Below are positions 54,412 through 64,000 of a DNA stretch of 64,000 nt, in pieces; the first letter of the stretch is position 1, and every line of letters starts with the position of its first letter. The notes below the pieces were generated by a model, which saw only the letters and a list, made by a program, of their open reading frames with translations, was not told where the DNA came from and searched no databases. Both the position numbers and the translations under genes were made by a program. The DNA comes from Steinernema hermaphroditum (lineage: Eukaryota; Nematoda; Chromadorea; Rhabditida; Steinernematidae). The stretch spans positions 1,550,001 to 1,614,000 of the forward strand of contig CM059621.1 of NCBI GenBank assembly GCA_030435675.1. Direction: 5' to 3'.

Positions 54412-55545
54412 ATTGCCGTCATGACAATTCCACCCCGTATTTTTCCACCCCGTACTTTTCCACCCCGTACTTTTCCACCCCGTACTTTTCCACCCCAATT
54501 TTTTCCACCCCGTACTTTTCCACCCCGTACTTTTCCACCCCGACAATTCCACTCCGACAATTCCACCCCGACAATTCCACCCCGACAATCCAAAGCGTTT
54601 ATCAATCATTTTGCGCTCTTTGGGATAAAGCGGAAGAAATGGACGATTTATTCACGTATTTCTTCAACACGTACATTGGTGTTGATTCAATTCCAATAGA
54701 CGAAATACCGGATCTTACCGCCGGATGCACGTCTGATGGTACTTGATCAATTCTGAGAGTTTTTAACAACGTATGATTTCAGCATACATCCGCGAAACTC
54801 TTCTGAATGAACCAAGAAGAGGAATCACCTTCGTTCCCAGCGAATGGAATCTCTTCGAGAGAACGTCCGAAGACCAACCTCGCACCAACGGTATGGAAGC
54901 CTGGCACGGGATCATCAACAGGAGCGTTTCCCGATCGCCTACAATGACCGGCTTACTGGATGTGATCGAAAGAGAGGAACTGTACGCACGTCAAGTATAT
55001 CGTGAGTACACGATTAAGCCGTCAAAGGGGCTTCGGCAGCGCTCGCAACGTTTTAATTACAAACAGCACAGTAAGGAGCTTCATTCCATCGTCGATCAGT
55101 ATGACGACTACAAGGAGAATCCCGTAGATTATCTTCAAAAACTGGCTGTACATTGCAGCAACGGATGGATCGCGCCACAGTCTGCTCAAGATGAGGAACA
55201 GTAGGACGCTTCCCCGTAACCCTCATAATTTTGTTTGTTGTTTTTATTTTTGTAATTTTGTTCTATAAAAGTCGAATTGTCGGAGTGGAATTATCGGGGT
55301 GGAATTGTCGGGGTGGAATTGTCGGGGTGGAATTGTCGGGGTGGAATTGTCGGGGTGGAATTGTCGGGGTGGAATTGTCGGGGTGGAAAAATTTGGGGTG
55401 GAAAAGTACGGGGTGGAAAAGTACGGGGTGGAAAAGTACGGGGTGGAAAAGTATGGGGTGGAAAAGGACGGGGTGGAAAAGTACGGGGTGGAATTGTCGG
55501 GGTGGAAAAATTTGGGGTGGAATTGTCGTGTCACGGTTGTATTAG
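54412..55545 (+). mobile_element. MULE-type fragment between inverted arrays of short tandem repeats
   Basis: The left array (54420-54595) is about a dozen units of CACCCCGTACTTTTC or CACCCCGACAATTC. The right array (55270-55530) is the inverse (GGGGTGGAAAAGTAC, GGGGTGGAATTGTC). Outer ends match as GTCATGACAATTCCACCCC and the inverse of GGGGTGGAATTGTCGTGTCAC. Between them is the 3' part of a MULE/FLYWCH-linked transposase gene. Terminal inverted repeats built from tandem units occur in some MULE and foldback elements. Only a transposase remnant is present. Confidence 0.75.
54639..55204 (+). pseudogene. MULE transposase C-terminal part
   Basis: Two exons (to 54738 and from 54783, intron 44 nt). 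Sequence: DDLFTYFFNTYIGVDS, then WNLFERTSEDQPRTNGMEAW and HGIINRSVSRS. The W-(L/Q)YER-..-PRTNN..EGWH pattern is the conserved C-terminal part of MULE transposases found near FLYWCH genes in animals. The catalytic DDE region that should precede it is absent, so the gene is truncated. The first exon begins inside or just after the repeat array; no convincing start. Confidence 0.7.
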
Positions 55546-55876
55546 ATATAACTGTGCACCCTGCATCGCCTTTATTCAGAACTTAATAGTGACTAGAATT
55601 GCTTGTCTAGGTGGGCGACATAAACGTATAAACACCTCGACGAAGGCATTTCCTTTCTTTTGTTCTACGGCGTTGCCGATACAAAAGTCTGCGCATTCAA
55701 CAAAGGCTGACTAATGGATAGCAATCATGTGACATAAATGCTTTCATCTCTCACAATCCCTCTCATTAATTGTCCTACTTATGAAAGGGACAGAGCCGTT
55801 CCAATACATCTTTGTCCGATTTTGGCTGTTACTAATCGCGTAGCTTTGCACTTCTCCTTATAGCTCATGTTTACAG
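55546..55876. other. Intergenic, nothing recognised
   Basis: Spacer between the MULE element and the next receptor. CATGTTTACAG ends directly before ATG 55877, as in the paralogue. Confidence 0.4.
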
Positions 55877-57104
55877 ATGATCGAAAAGGACATCATACAA
55901 GATACTGAGAACGAATTCGAGCCGTTCCGTATATTCATTCTTACCAACGCCGTCATTGCGCTTCCCTTGAATTTGTTGGTATTTTATTTGATAATGTTCA
56001 AATCTCCTAAATATTTAAACAAGTACAAGTACATTCTATTGAATATATGGGTATGACCGAGTATCGGAAGCACCAATGTTCGATTTTTTATTACAGGTCT
56101 GGGTCTTTGTGACGGACATGTTACTAGACGTTGTCGTCGTACCTTTGCCCTTGATGGATATCTTTAGTTTCTATGCGACGGGATTGGTGCGGTACATGGA
56201 TCCGTCAGTAGGATTTGGATGCTACGTAAGCTAAAGAGTAAAAATTCGGTCATATCAATAAAGTTTAGGCATTTGGTGTGTTCTGTGTTTCTGAATCGCT
56301 AATGTCTTTGCTCATTGCATTCTTTTATCGCTATCGCTCATTGAAATATGAGCTGCAAATCTTTGGGAAGCCTGTAACGATGATTCACTACTGTATTGGA
56401 ATCACATTTTTATTAGTTGTGCCCCCAGGAACAGTGGGACTGGGAGTAGTTTCGACATATGTTCCAAGTGACCACTTCCAAAAGTACATCAACAAGGTAG
56501 GACCTTTTGGAAAACGGACCATATATCATTGATACAGAACCGTCCGGATTATATGCCGTTCCTCGAGCAGCGTCGGGTATTTGGTACTAACACAAGGAAC
56601 TTCCTGATTGGCTGCGGAGTGTACTTCCTATGGATTATTGCATGGACCTTTATGGTGGCCTGGTGCATTCGTGGGATTATGAGACAATTCAAAGAGAATC
56701 GTGCGAGTCTATCTGACTTCACTTACCGTCTTCACGTTCAGTTATTGAAGTCCTTGATAATTCAGGTAAGGGGTGGTATTATTTATTTTACTAAAAATGA
56801 CGCGATAGACTGCATCGCCTATGGTACTACGAGCTGTTCCAATATCAGTAGACCTTGTTGGCCTAATATGTGGATTCAACATAACAAACGGTAAGTACAC
56901 AGGATATCATAAAGTATCGAAATGTCTCTAAATGCGGTCAAGCTATCCTTGGCAACGTTAAGTCTTCACTCGACGATCAACTCTCTAGCGGTCGTCATGC
57001 TCATAGCACCATACCGAAAAGCTGTCCAGGCTCTTATTCGCAGAAAGAGTGGAACGAAGGTTAAAATCACGGTAGTCTCTACGAATAACGGTGTCCGTGC
57101 ATGA
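55877..57104 (+). CDS. Serpentine chemoreceptor, str-superfamily, last splice acceptor mutated (AA for AG)
   Basis: Paralogue of the gene at 52451 with the same exon lengths: 55877-56050, 56097-56225, 56269-56496, 56538-56765, 56809-56890 and 56932-57104. Motifs: LVFYLIMFKSPKYLNKYK, WVFVTDMLLDVVVVPLPLMD, FYRYRSLKYELQIFGKP, HSTINSLAVVMLIAPYRKAV. Exon 6 aligns with the 173-nt exon 6 of the paralogue, but the acceptor there is TCTCTAA instead of TTTCAAG. No other AG in the intron gives the right phase, and read-through meets a stop. The coding frames are otherwise clean. It is probably a young pseudogene, or uses a non-canonical acceptor. Confidence 0.75.
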
Positions 57105-57953
57105 GTTGTTGCAATATAATTGTGCCATAAAGTGCCCCTGAAGGAACGATAATCACCGAGGACCACGACTCGCACGTAAAGAAGCCTCTACAGATCTATT
57201 ACAGGTCATTCAAGAACACCAGCTGGTGAAAGCTATCTCGCTCTCTCTCCTTCTGTTCTCCAGTTTCCTTCTGTTATTCGCCAAAATTCTCCAGTTCTCC
57301 AATCTCTCCAGTTTCCTTCTGTTATTCGCCAAAATTCAGTACTACCAACACACGGCTGTGCTGTTCGTCCGCTGTGCCTCACCATTGCGCCTCCATCAAA
57401 ATCAGGAGTTGACCACTGTGATACCCGTGTACATTTATGGGATCGCTGACTTCAACTACGATAACCCTCGCTCTATCGCTTAAGCCAAATGAGAAAGAGC
57501 GATTACGGCCTGATATATGTCACTCTTGTCGCTCTTTAAGACCAGGCGGCTCGCAGCGCAACGAACGAGTAACCCCGAACGCCCGGTGGAGGTACTGATG
57601 GCGTACAGAGGAAAAAAAACTAGGATATCCTCGCATTGATCCACGATTTCAGTGTCGCGTTATTCGAGCTACAGTGCCGTTTGTCCAAAAAGCTTTTTCT
57701 ATGCTATTAGACGTGTTACATGGCTCTTTCTGATCACATGTGCTCTGTCCTAATTTGTGTACTAATTTCGAACAACCAAATACGAATCAACGTGTATAGC
57801 TCCAAGTGCTTTGTTAATGTAAATTTTATGTCATAATCATTATGAAATATAGTTCTATTATGTCACGGATACAATTACAATGTCCTCTTTCGCAGTAATG
57901 TTGGGAGTTCGTTGAGTCGACGGGTAGGGTTGGAAGCGGGAAGCATACACTCA
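57105..57953. other. Intergenic with a short tandem duplication (57255-57345)
   Basis: CTCCAGTTTCCTTCTGTTATTCGCCAAAATTC occurs twice, near 57259 and 57307, next to a CT-rich run. Otherwise no feature supported. Confidence 0.5.
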
Positions 57954-58768
57954 TCACTCGTTAACTTCTTCGCTCGGCTTATTAAGCTCGTGTACGTATT
58001 TCCGACATTGTTCCGCAACACTACAGGCAACTGCTGCCGCAATGATGTACGGAATTAGTGAGACAGCGTATACAACCAGAATGATATGAGCTTTGAATTC
58101 TAAAAGAATGTTAGATGCAGTGAGGCACTCACCCATTTTTACAAACCTTGATCTTCTGCTGGTACTTTTGGATCGAACCAATGATAGTTCTTCAAGAAGT
58201 ACTGGATATTAAAGTGATGCCGTGACCAGCAAAATATTGCAGCTAGAGCGTAGATCGCACACATTCGCTAAAAGCTTATAAGTAGCTCTTGAGAAAAACA
58301 ATATTACTCACGGTGAAAAATGAGAAGAGCCATAAGCCAAATGAAAACATAGTGAAATATGACACAATGAATACGATGGGCATGACGAACTTAAAGCCGG
58401 CGAGTACATACACCATCGTGCGATCTTCATCGGTAAATATTCCAGCTCGATTTAGGAGACATAAAACTACTCCAGATAAGAAACAAAGTATGGCAATTAC
58501 GACGACGGCGATCTATAATAGTGTTAAAGCACGATTTGCATACTTTTTAAAACGTCGGTGAAGTGACTGAACCAAAAACAATTGTAGCCAAGATGGTGGT
58601 TGTTAGATATGTCAATACATGGATAAGTCACGATGCTAAACTTACAGCACTTATTACAAAGCAGCCATCCTTTAGTTTCTCGTCATCCCTTTGGGCGCCT
58701 CCTTTTTCGGGATCCTCCTTATCCTCGTTCACGTCTCCGTTCAGTGGATCTTCTTCCTCTGTGTTCAT
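57954..58768 (-). CDS. Four-helix membrane protein, family B copy 2
   Basis: 196 residues in four exons (58646-58768, 58312-58512, 58147-58267, 57954-58099). The first exon is longer than in B1 and B3 (123 against 51 nt) and encodes a strongly acidic N-terminus (MNTEEEDPLNGDVNEDKEDP...). Helices: IAVVVIAILCFLSGVVLCLL, VYVLAGFKFVMPIVFIVSYF, MCAIYALAAIFCW and AHIILVVYAVSLIPYIIAAA, then AEQCRKYVHELN. The loop NYHWFDPKVPAEDQ is the B-family signature. EQCRKY after helix 4 parallels the QCYKY of family A, strengthening the link between A and B. Intact. Confidence 0.87.
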
Positions 58769-59060
58769 CCTGGCAACACGAGAACGCGTCGAAAACGGAC
58801 GCGAATAGCTTGTCGATGCGGAAGAAACGAAAACAACACTGTCACCAGACGGGTGACCACAATGTGTTTTTTGCCTGCGTCTCTTGGTGTAATGCGTTGT
58901 TATTGAAGCGGTTGTTTTCGCGTATCGCTCACTCGAGCCCCTCAGTGTGGACATAAAATGGCACTAGTGATGAATTTTGTTTCTTTGTCCGTTCGATCGG
59001 CGTTGCTTTTTGATCGTTTCAATGTCGCGGCAGATATAAGCAGTCTGGGGATGCCCTTAG
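58769..59060 (-). promoter_or_regulatory. Upstream region of B2, duplicated at 60880-61150
   Basis: On the minus strand it contains TGTTGTTTTCGTTTCTTCCGCATCGACAAGC (58811-58837 region), resembling the family A upstream block, within 70 bp of the start codon. The whole ~270 bp matches 60880-61150. Confidence 0.5.
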
Positions 59061-59559
59061 AGCGCAAGGTGTGCCTTCATTGGCGGTGTGCTCAGATCGC
59101 CAACGACCATCAGGATGACTTCTCACATAGCCGAATGCCTGGCGTCGTGCATCTTGTTGTCAGCAGCTGTAGAATAACGCTTTCCGGGTGTTCCTCTGGG
59201 AGCCGGACCAGTCACAATTACCACAGGGATTGCCGTCCGAGCAACTGCACGCTCAGAAAGGAACCGAAGGGCCGACCGCCCGGTACCATTCGTGATAGTG
59301 AGACAGCGATAGAAAAAGCAAGAAAATAAAATCATTCATTTCGTTCTTTCATTGAAGATCCCCTTTTCAGGAGATATTAGGTCGTTGGATTGACGGACCA
59401 CTTTGGTTTATATCACTCCCGGTGGAAGGGAATCTGCTGAACGTTAGTTAAAGCAAAGAGAACAAATGAAGAAAGGCACAAAAACTGAAAACGGAACTGA
59501 ATAAGGGATGGTTTGAATAGGAGACGAAGGACTATTACGCTTAAACTTGAACACAGCGA
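59061..59559. other. Intergenic, nothing recognised
   Basis: No supported gene between the upstream region of B2 and the 3' end of B3. Confidence 0.35.
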
Positions 59560-60567
59560 TCACGCGCGGCTATTATCAGTTTCCTCGGCTGTGATTTTTC
59601 GAGTGTACTTCCAACAAGCTTCCACAACGCTAGAGCAAACATAGAGAACGGCCGCATATAGACATATGCCCAATGTGTACACCGTCAGGATGAGATGGCC
59701 TTTTACCTCTGGAACACTTTATGAATTGAATTAGCATATACATGTACAAACCTTGATCTTCTGCTGGTCGTAACGGATCGAGCCAGTGGTATGCCTTTAG
59801 AAAGTGCTGAATATTGAATTGATTCCAGACGCTAAAGAACAGGGCTGCACCAGCATAGCCCAAACAGAGGTGCTGAATATTGTATTAGATATCTTAGTGT
59901 GTGTCACTTTACAGTAGATAGAAGGATGATGCGTAGCCCCTTTGGCCACAACTTGAAAACTGCGACGATTGTGAAAATCCCCATCGATATTTGCACAGCA
60001 GCGAACGCGAACATAGCAATGCGATATTCGTCTGGGAACATGTTGTCAATATTAAGAATAGCGAGTACGATTCCAATACAAATGAAGGTAGCACCGGCTA
60101 CGTTAGCAGCGGTCTGCAATAGGCCATTAATGAAGGCTGTGTTTATGAGATTTCATAAATCTTGGGGATCTAAATTTTGAAACACAAGTTGTACACGCCT
60201 TTCTGTGGAGCAGACTTTAGCGACAATATAGTATGACCCGGAGCGGAAGTTCTTCGTAAAATCCCTTCCGCTCCGACCGGTCCGGGGAAGCGGTGTGAGT
60301 CAATGCAGAGAAGCAGAGATAAAGAACACTTTGGTTTTTAGGCACATTTCATGCACTGCTATGGCCTTTAAGAGAAACGCTCAGACACAAAATTCAAAGG
60401 CACTCTTACAGCCACTCTTACTTTACCAAAAAGTGCCCTGAAGAATAATAAAAAAGGCGTAATGTAAAGGTTGCTGTCTTTTGTTGGCCGGCTCGCATCC
60501 GACTGGATTAACTTACTGTTATCGGTAACCCACAGTAGGTCTTCGGTTCTCCATCGTTTTCGTTCAT
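59560..60567 (-). CDS. Four-helix membrane protein, family B copy 3
   Basis: 173 residues in four exons (60517-60567, 59913-60113, 59752-59872, 59560-59708). MNENDGEPKTYCGLPIT aligns with B1 MNSGHENASSYFGLPIA. Helices: VAGATFICIGIVLAIL, IAMFAFAAVQISMGIFTIVAVF, LCLGYAGAALFFSVW and HLILTVYTLGICLYAAVLYV. The family loop AYHWLDPLRPAEDQ is conserved, and the tail has VEACWKYTRK. It is nearest to B1; exon lengths are identical up to the last exon. The first intron is long (403 nt). Intact. Confidence 0.87.
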
Positions 60568-60799
60568 TCTACCAACAATATGAAACCTTCCTCGCTGCAT
60601 GCTAATAACAGTAAGGCGAATCAAAATAACCCAACAATTAGCGGTCTTCTGCAATCAAATATCTTGTAATGTTGCTTTGTCAGAATGCAGAGCGCGAACG
60701 CTTTAGTTGCGTACACTGCCTTTAGGATCGTCACAAGAGAAAATTCGCGATTTTCCACGCGGGAATTATAGATTTGGCGGGAAAAAGGAGTGCCAGAGA
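60568..60799. other. Intergenic
   Basis: No feature supported upstream of B3 before the B2 relic begins. Confidence 0.3.
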
Positions 60800-61150
60800 G
60801 TCTTGAGAAAAATGATATTACTCAGGCAAAAAAAATGAGAAAAGCCATAAGCGGAAAAAAATGAAAACATTGTGAAATCCTGCCAACACGAGAACAGGTC
60901 GAAAACAAACGAGAATAGCCTGTCGATGCGAAAGAAACGAAACAGTCTGTCTGGCGACAGTGTTGTTTTCGCTCGGTGTAATGCGTTGTTTTTGAGGGGG
61001 GTTGTTTTCGCGTTTCGTTTGCATGAGCCCCTCAGAGATGTGGTGAACATAAGATGACAATAGTTATGGATTTTGTTTTTTGTCGTTCGATCGACCTTGC
61101 TTTTTGATCAAATTCATGTCGCGGCAGATATAAGCAGGCTAAGGATCAAA
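60800..61150 (-). pseudogene. Collapsed relic of B2: end of exon 2 fused to the upstream region
   Basis: 60805-60875 (TTGAGAAAAATGATATTACTCA...AAATGAGAAAAGCCATAAGC...GAAAACATTGTGAAAT) matches the 3' end of B2 exon 2 and its donor (58290-58357). It continues directly into CCTGCCAACACGAGAACAGGTCGAAAAC..., which matches the B2 start-proximal upstream DNA (58768-59060). About 400 bp of B2 sequence between these parts is deleted, including exon 1 with the start codon. Confidence 0.75.
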
Positions 61151-61454
61151 CGTTTCCTGTGAAAGCTGAAACACTCACAGATGCCACTGCCATACCAACT
61201 GATTCGCACTGATTATCAGCAACATGTAATATTGATTATTTTACACAATATTACTCAGACTGTTCTGGACGTAACTTTCCAAGAGCATTGGTATGGCCAA
61301 TATGCGTACCAAACGATGAGATTTTAGGGCCTACGATTACTCATAGAAGTGTCTATAATATATCAAAAATACAGAATCAGAAAATACATTTATTGTAAGA
61401 ACGAGTAAGGTGTTAACACATGTTTTAGATTGATGGCTTGAACTGTAACGACGG
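61151..61454. other. Intergenic, nothing recognised
   Basis: No gene seen downstream of the TIL gene. Confidence 0.35.
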
Positions 61455-61685
61455 TCAGCCCTTAACACATTGGCGATTGGTACCACGGCAAAAATCGGCC
61501 TTGCATCGACATGATTGACCGGGCTGGCATGGAATGTTGCAAGTGCGTGGAGCTTGGCCACAGTAGCGATCACAGGTTGACTTGCAGGCGACCATTTCCT
61601 CGTTATATCCGCAGGACTGTTGATACGTAACGGCTGCCACTATGGACAAGACGAACACGAGAAGGAGGAGAGCATGAGTCTTCAT
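61455..61685 (-). CDS. Secreted TIL-domain (Ascaris-type) protease inhibitor
   Basis: 76 residues, single exon. Signal peptide MKTHALLLLVFVLSIVAAV, then one trypsin-inhibitor-like domain: CGYNEEMVACKSTCDRYCGQ, then CNIPCQPGQSCRCKADFCRG, with ten Cys, the number for five disulfides of this fold. The spacing fits the TIL pattern. Such proteins inhibit serine proteases or act in defence. The exact reactive-site residue cannot be assigned. A TTTATAAAC TATA-like box lies about 40 bp upstream (near 61722). Confidence 0.88.
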   Translation of the reverse strand: MKTHALLLLVFVLSIVAAVTYQQSCGYNEEMVACKSTCDRYCGQAPRTCNIPCQPGQSCRCKADFCRGTNRQCVKG

Positions 61686-63121
61686 GATTCGAGAGGTTGA
61701 CTATTCGACAATCTTACAATGTTTATAAAGAAGCGAAATCAAAGATGAATCGGTGATTTTTTTACACGATACTCATGCGATTTATCGGCATCTTCTTGTC
61801 ACGAGACTTTATAAAACCGGCTACAGTCCATGTGGCAGGTGATCGCGAATTTACCGCGGCATGGTTCCATTTACCGATGATATTCTTTTACATGCATTTT
61901 TGCTTCAAAATAGGCAGCCGAGAAGATTGCAAGTGACATACTTATTTGGCTATCACAATGCAGCCTGAAACTACTTTATTAATACTGATGCGATAAATTT
62001 ATAGTGCTGAGAAATCGGACAACGGTCAACGATCAAAAAGAGTATAATCTCCTTCTCTACGGGAAATCTGTTTACAATGTGCGCAACATAACACGATTTG
62101 TAGAGATTCTTGATTTGCGTTTTGCACAAAACATCGATCCTAAATTTGGATCAAAGTTCTGGCAGACGCACAAAATTTGTGGCTAACTGTCTACTTTTAT
62201 GGGCCATGAGGCTTTTTGGTTGTAACCTTTCCAATGTCGATATTATTTATGGGTGATATCAAGTGGAACAGCGTTCGAATTCGCGTTGAAGCGTTTGCAA
62301 CGTGAACCTAGAGAACATAATCTTGTTGATTCTTACTAGCTTGACACTGTTTCGGGTTCCAGAGGTAATTGAGACGCCGTAGTCCCATCACCGCCGACAA
62401 CAAGATATCCGCTGCCCGGAATCCGACGCCCGACGCTGCGTGATATAAGATGTCATTCCGTAGCCAACGACTCCCGGACCGGGGACTCATCTCATCGAAG
62501 CACATACGAGCCCCGAAGCCTCTCCGTTCCCTCCGTCACCATTTCAAGAGTTTCGGAGTTTCGCAGATTTCCAGATGCCCCGAAGCGCGGCGCCACCGAG
62601 TGGTTTGACCTCAGTGTCGCACCAAAGACGCCGATGAAGCGTGCAGCAAGAGACATGCTCTATTCGGTACATGACAACTCATCGCCTACTAAGTAATTCA
62701 CGCGTTGAAGACAAATTTACAGAGATCTTATTGGATATATAAAAGAGCCAAGAACATTATGTACCATATCCAAGCTAACCTGCGAAGACTACATGCCTCG
62801 CATAAAATCAACAGGCTCAGGACTAAGCCGGAGCCTAAGCCAGGCCTGGATGTGAGCCCGTGCGTAAAAATGAATACAGCGAGTTGCCCTGCTTTGAAGC
62901 TTCTATGATAACTTCATAGTTTTGGTCATAGAACCGCATAATTGATGAAAACGCAACGGAAGTAATAAACGAGATTAAGCAAACAAAGAAAACCTATTTC
63001 AGCTGCCACGACGGCTCTTATGTTCAAGCAATCGTCAGTAATGATAATTGAATAAATTATAACACTGACATATAAGTGATCGGTGTTTCACATTCTTTTT
63101 CAGAACAATTCGCAATTTACG
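61686..63121. other. Intergenic, nothing recognised
   Basis: GC-rich stretch near 62340-62640 without splice-consistent coding. TTTTTCAG ends near 63103, before ATG 63122, and may be a trans-splice or 5' UTR acceptor. Confidence 0.35.
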
Positions 63122-63983
63122 ATGATCGACACTACCGCAATCGTCTTTCGCGACGTTACTCTCGCTTGCGTTACTTTGTGTGTACCAGTAAATCTTTTTA
63201 CGATGTATATCATTGTTAAAAAGTCCCCAAGCCAGTTGGGAGTATATAAATACGTCATGCTTAACATTTCGGTAGGTGAACGATTAGCACTAAGCTATAA
63301 GCCTTTGGCCAGGTATGGGTATTCCTGAGCGACATTCCAATGGACACAGTCATAATCCCGACACCAACACCAACAAGAACTATAGCTGTGTATCTTGGTG
63401 GACTCAGCTCGCTGATCGGCCCTGTTGCTGGGACTGTCTCTTGTGTATGTGAAAAAAAGTTCCCCTACAGTCTAGTGTGTTGCAGGCTATATGTATAGTC
63501 TGCGTCCTCGAATGTTTTACAGGCCTGTGCATCGCTTTCTTCTTTCGGTATCAGTCCTTGAGCCACAACTTTCATCTCTTTGGGTGGAAGCCTGAGCCAA
63601 TGCATTACCGATTTGCTGTCATTGTGGTGGTTGTAGTTCTTCCAGGAGCGCAGTTCTTTGCTGCCATGTATGCACTTTATCCTAGAGAGGACTTTAATAG
63701 GATGGTGATAGATGTGGGTCACTCATCTCTGTCAAAGACTTTACGCAAATTTCAGGGGAACGCAGAGCTTGAGGATATGTTGAGTAACACTTTATTGTTC
63801 GGACCCGCAAAGAGAGGAATCATGGTCATCGGCGCTACATTGTCTATATACATCATTCTTGTAGTGGTCTTTATGGTACTATGCATTGTGGGCATCATGA
63901 AACAGCTCCGGGATCTTCGTCCATCTATGTCAGCTGCTACCTATGCTATGCAAGTCCAACTCATGAAAGCACTTGTCGTGCAG
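63122..63983 (+). CDS. Serpentine chemoreceptor, str-superfamily, cut by the window end
   Basis: Four exons are visible: 63122-63271, 63313-63444, 63486-63704, 63756-63983, with a GTAAT donor after the last. It aligns with the genes at 52451 and 55877: helix 1 LFTMYIIVKKSPSQLGVYKY, helix 2 start VWVFLSDIPMDTVIIPTPTP, then FFRYQSLSHNFHLFGWKP, and QVQLMKALVVQ at the end of exon 4. Exon 4 is again 228 nt. Two exons with helices 6-7 should follow beyond the window. The PTPTPTRT repeat in loop 1 is odd. More diverged than the other pair. Confidence 0.83.
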
Positions 63984-64000
63984 GTAATAAGGCTATTCGA

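Noticed and set aside
58958..59329. A 123-residue plus-strand protein downstream of B3
   Set aside because: Its start lies in the duplicated B2 upstream region, and no motif or splice support exists.
1..64000. CRISPR arrays, bacterial operons, phage or plasmid features
   Set aside because: Spliceosomal introns throughout and nematode-specific families; no regularly spaced repeats with unique spacers.

Overview
The window is nuclear DNA of a nematode. The evidence is the gene content: srx-, srh-, srsx- and str-type chemoreceptors, a fatty-acid/retinol-binding (FAR) protein, a TIL-type inhibitor and short secreted peptides. Introns are typically 36-50 bp with GTAAG/GTGAG donors and TTTCAG-like acceptors, and several start codons lie just behind an unpaired TTTCAG that could be a trans-splice site. 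The tiny introns and family mix suggest a compact-genome rhabditid-type worm; I cannot name the species. Most gene models below were assembled by hand from splice sites and checked for reading-frame closure.

Layout. 1-6060: a decayed PIF/Harbinger transposase with its MADF partner gene, a hexamer-rich repeat, a 353-bp MITE, a four-helix membrane protein and two long foldback elements, one with TTAA target duplications. 6400-17300: a ZCCHC8-like NEXT subunit, two srx receptors, two adjacent short secreted peptide genes, a secreted helical protein and a rhodopsin-like receptor. 17400-26900: a tandem array of small four-helix membrane proteins with cysteine-rich N-termini and QCY-like C-terminal motifs, resembling LAPTM4/5 (family A; copies A1-A5), plus one member of a sister group (B1). 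27800-44300: single-exon srh-type receptors, an srsx receptor, a FAR protein, a hAT MITE with perfect target duplications and a ~2-kb inverted segmental duplication carrying one srh copy per arm. 45400-51000: four more family A genes (A6-A9), two of them broken. 51000-64000: a non-LTR fragment, a MULE fragment between inverted tandem-repeat arrays, three six-exon str-type receptors (one with a mutated splice acceptor, one cut by the window end), two more B genes (B2, B3), a collapsed relic of B2 and a TIL inhibitor.

The theme is rapid local birth and death of membrane-protein genes. Family A and B copies keep the same exon lengths (201 + 70 nt in A; 201 + 121 nt in B). Most family A copies also carry a similar upstream block built around TGTTTTCG and ATCGAT, so promoter-proximal DNA was probably copied with the genes. 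Receptors lie between these clusters. The best candidates for undescribed biology are this four-helix family with its upstream block and the adjacent pair of putative antimicrobial-type peptide genes. All functional statements are by family resemblance; no database search was possible.
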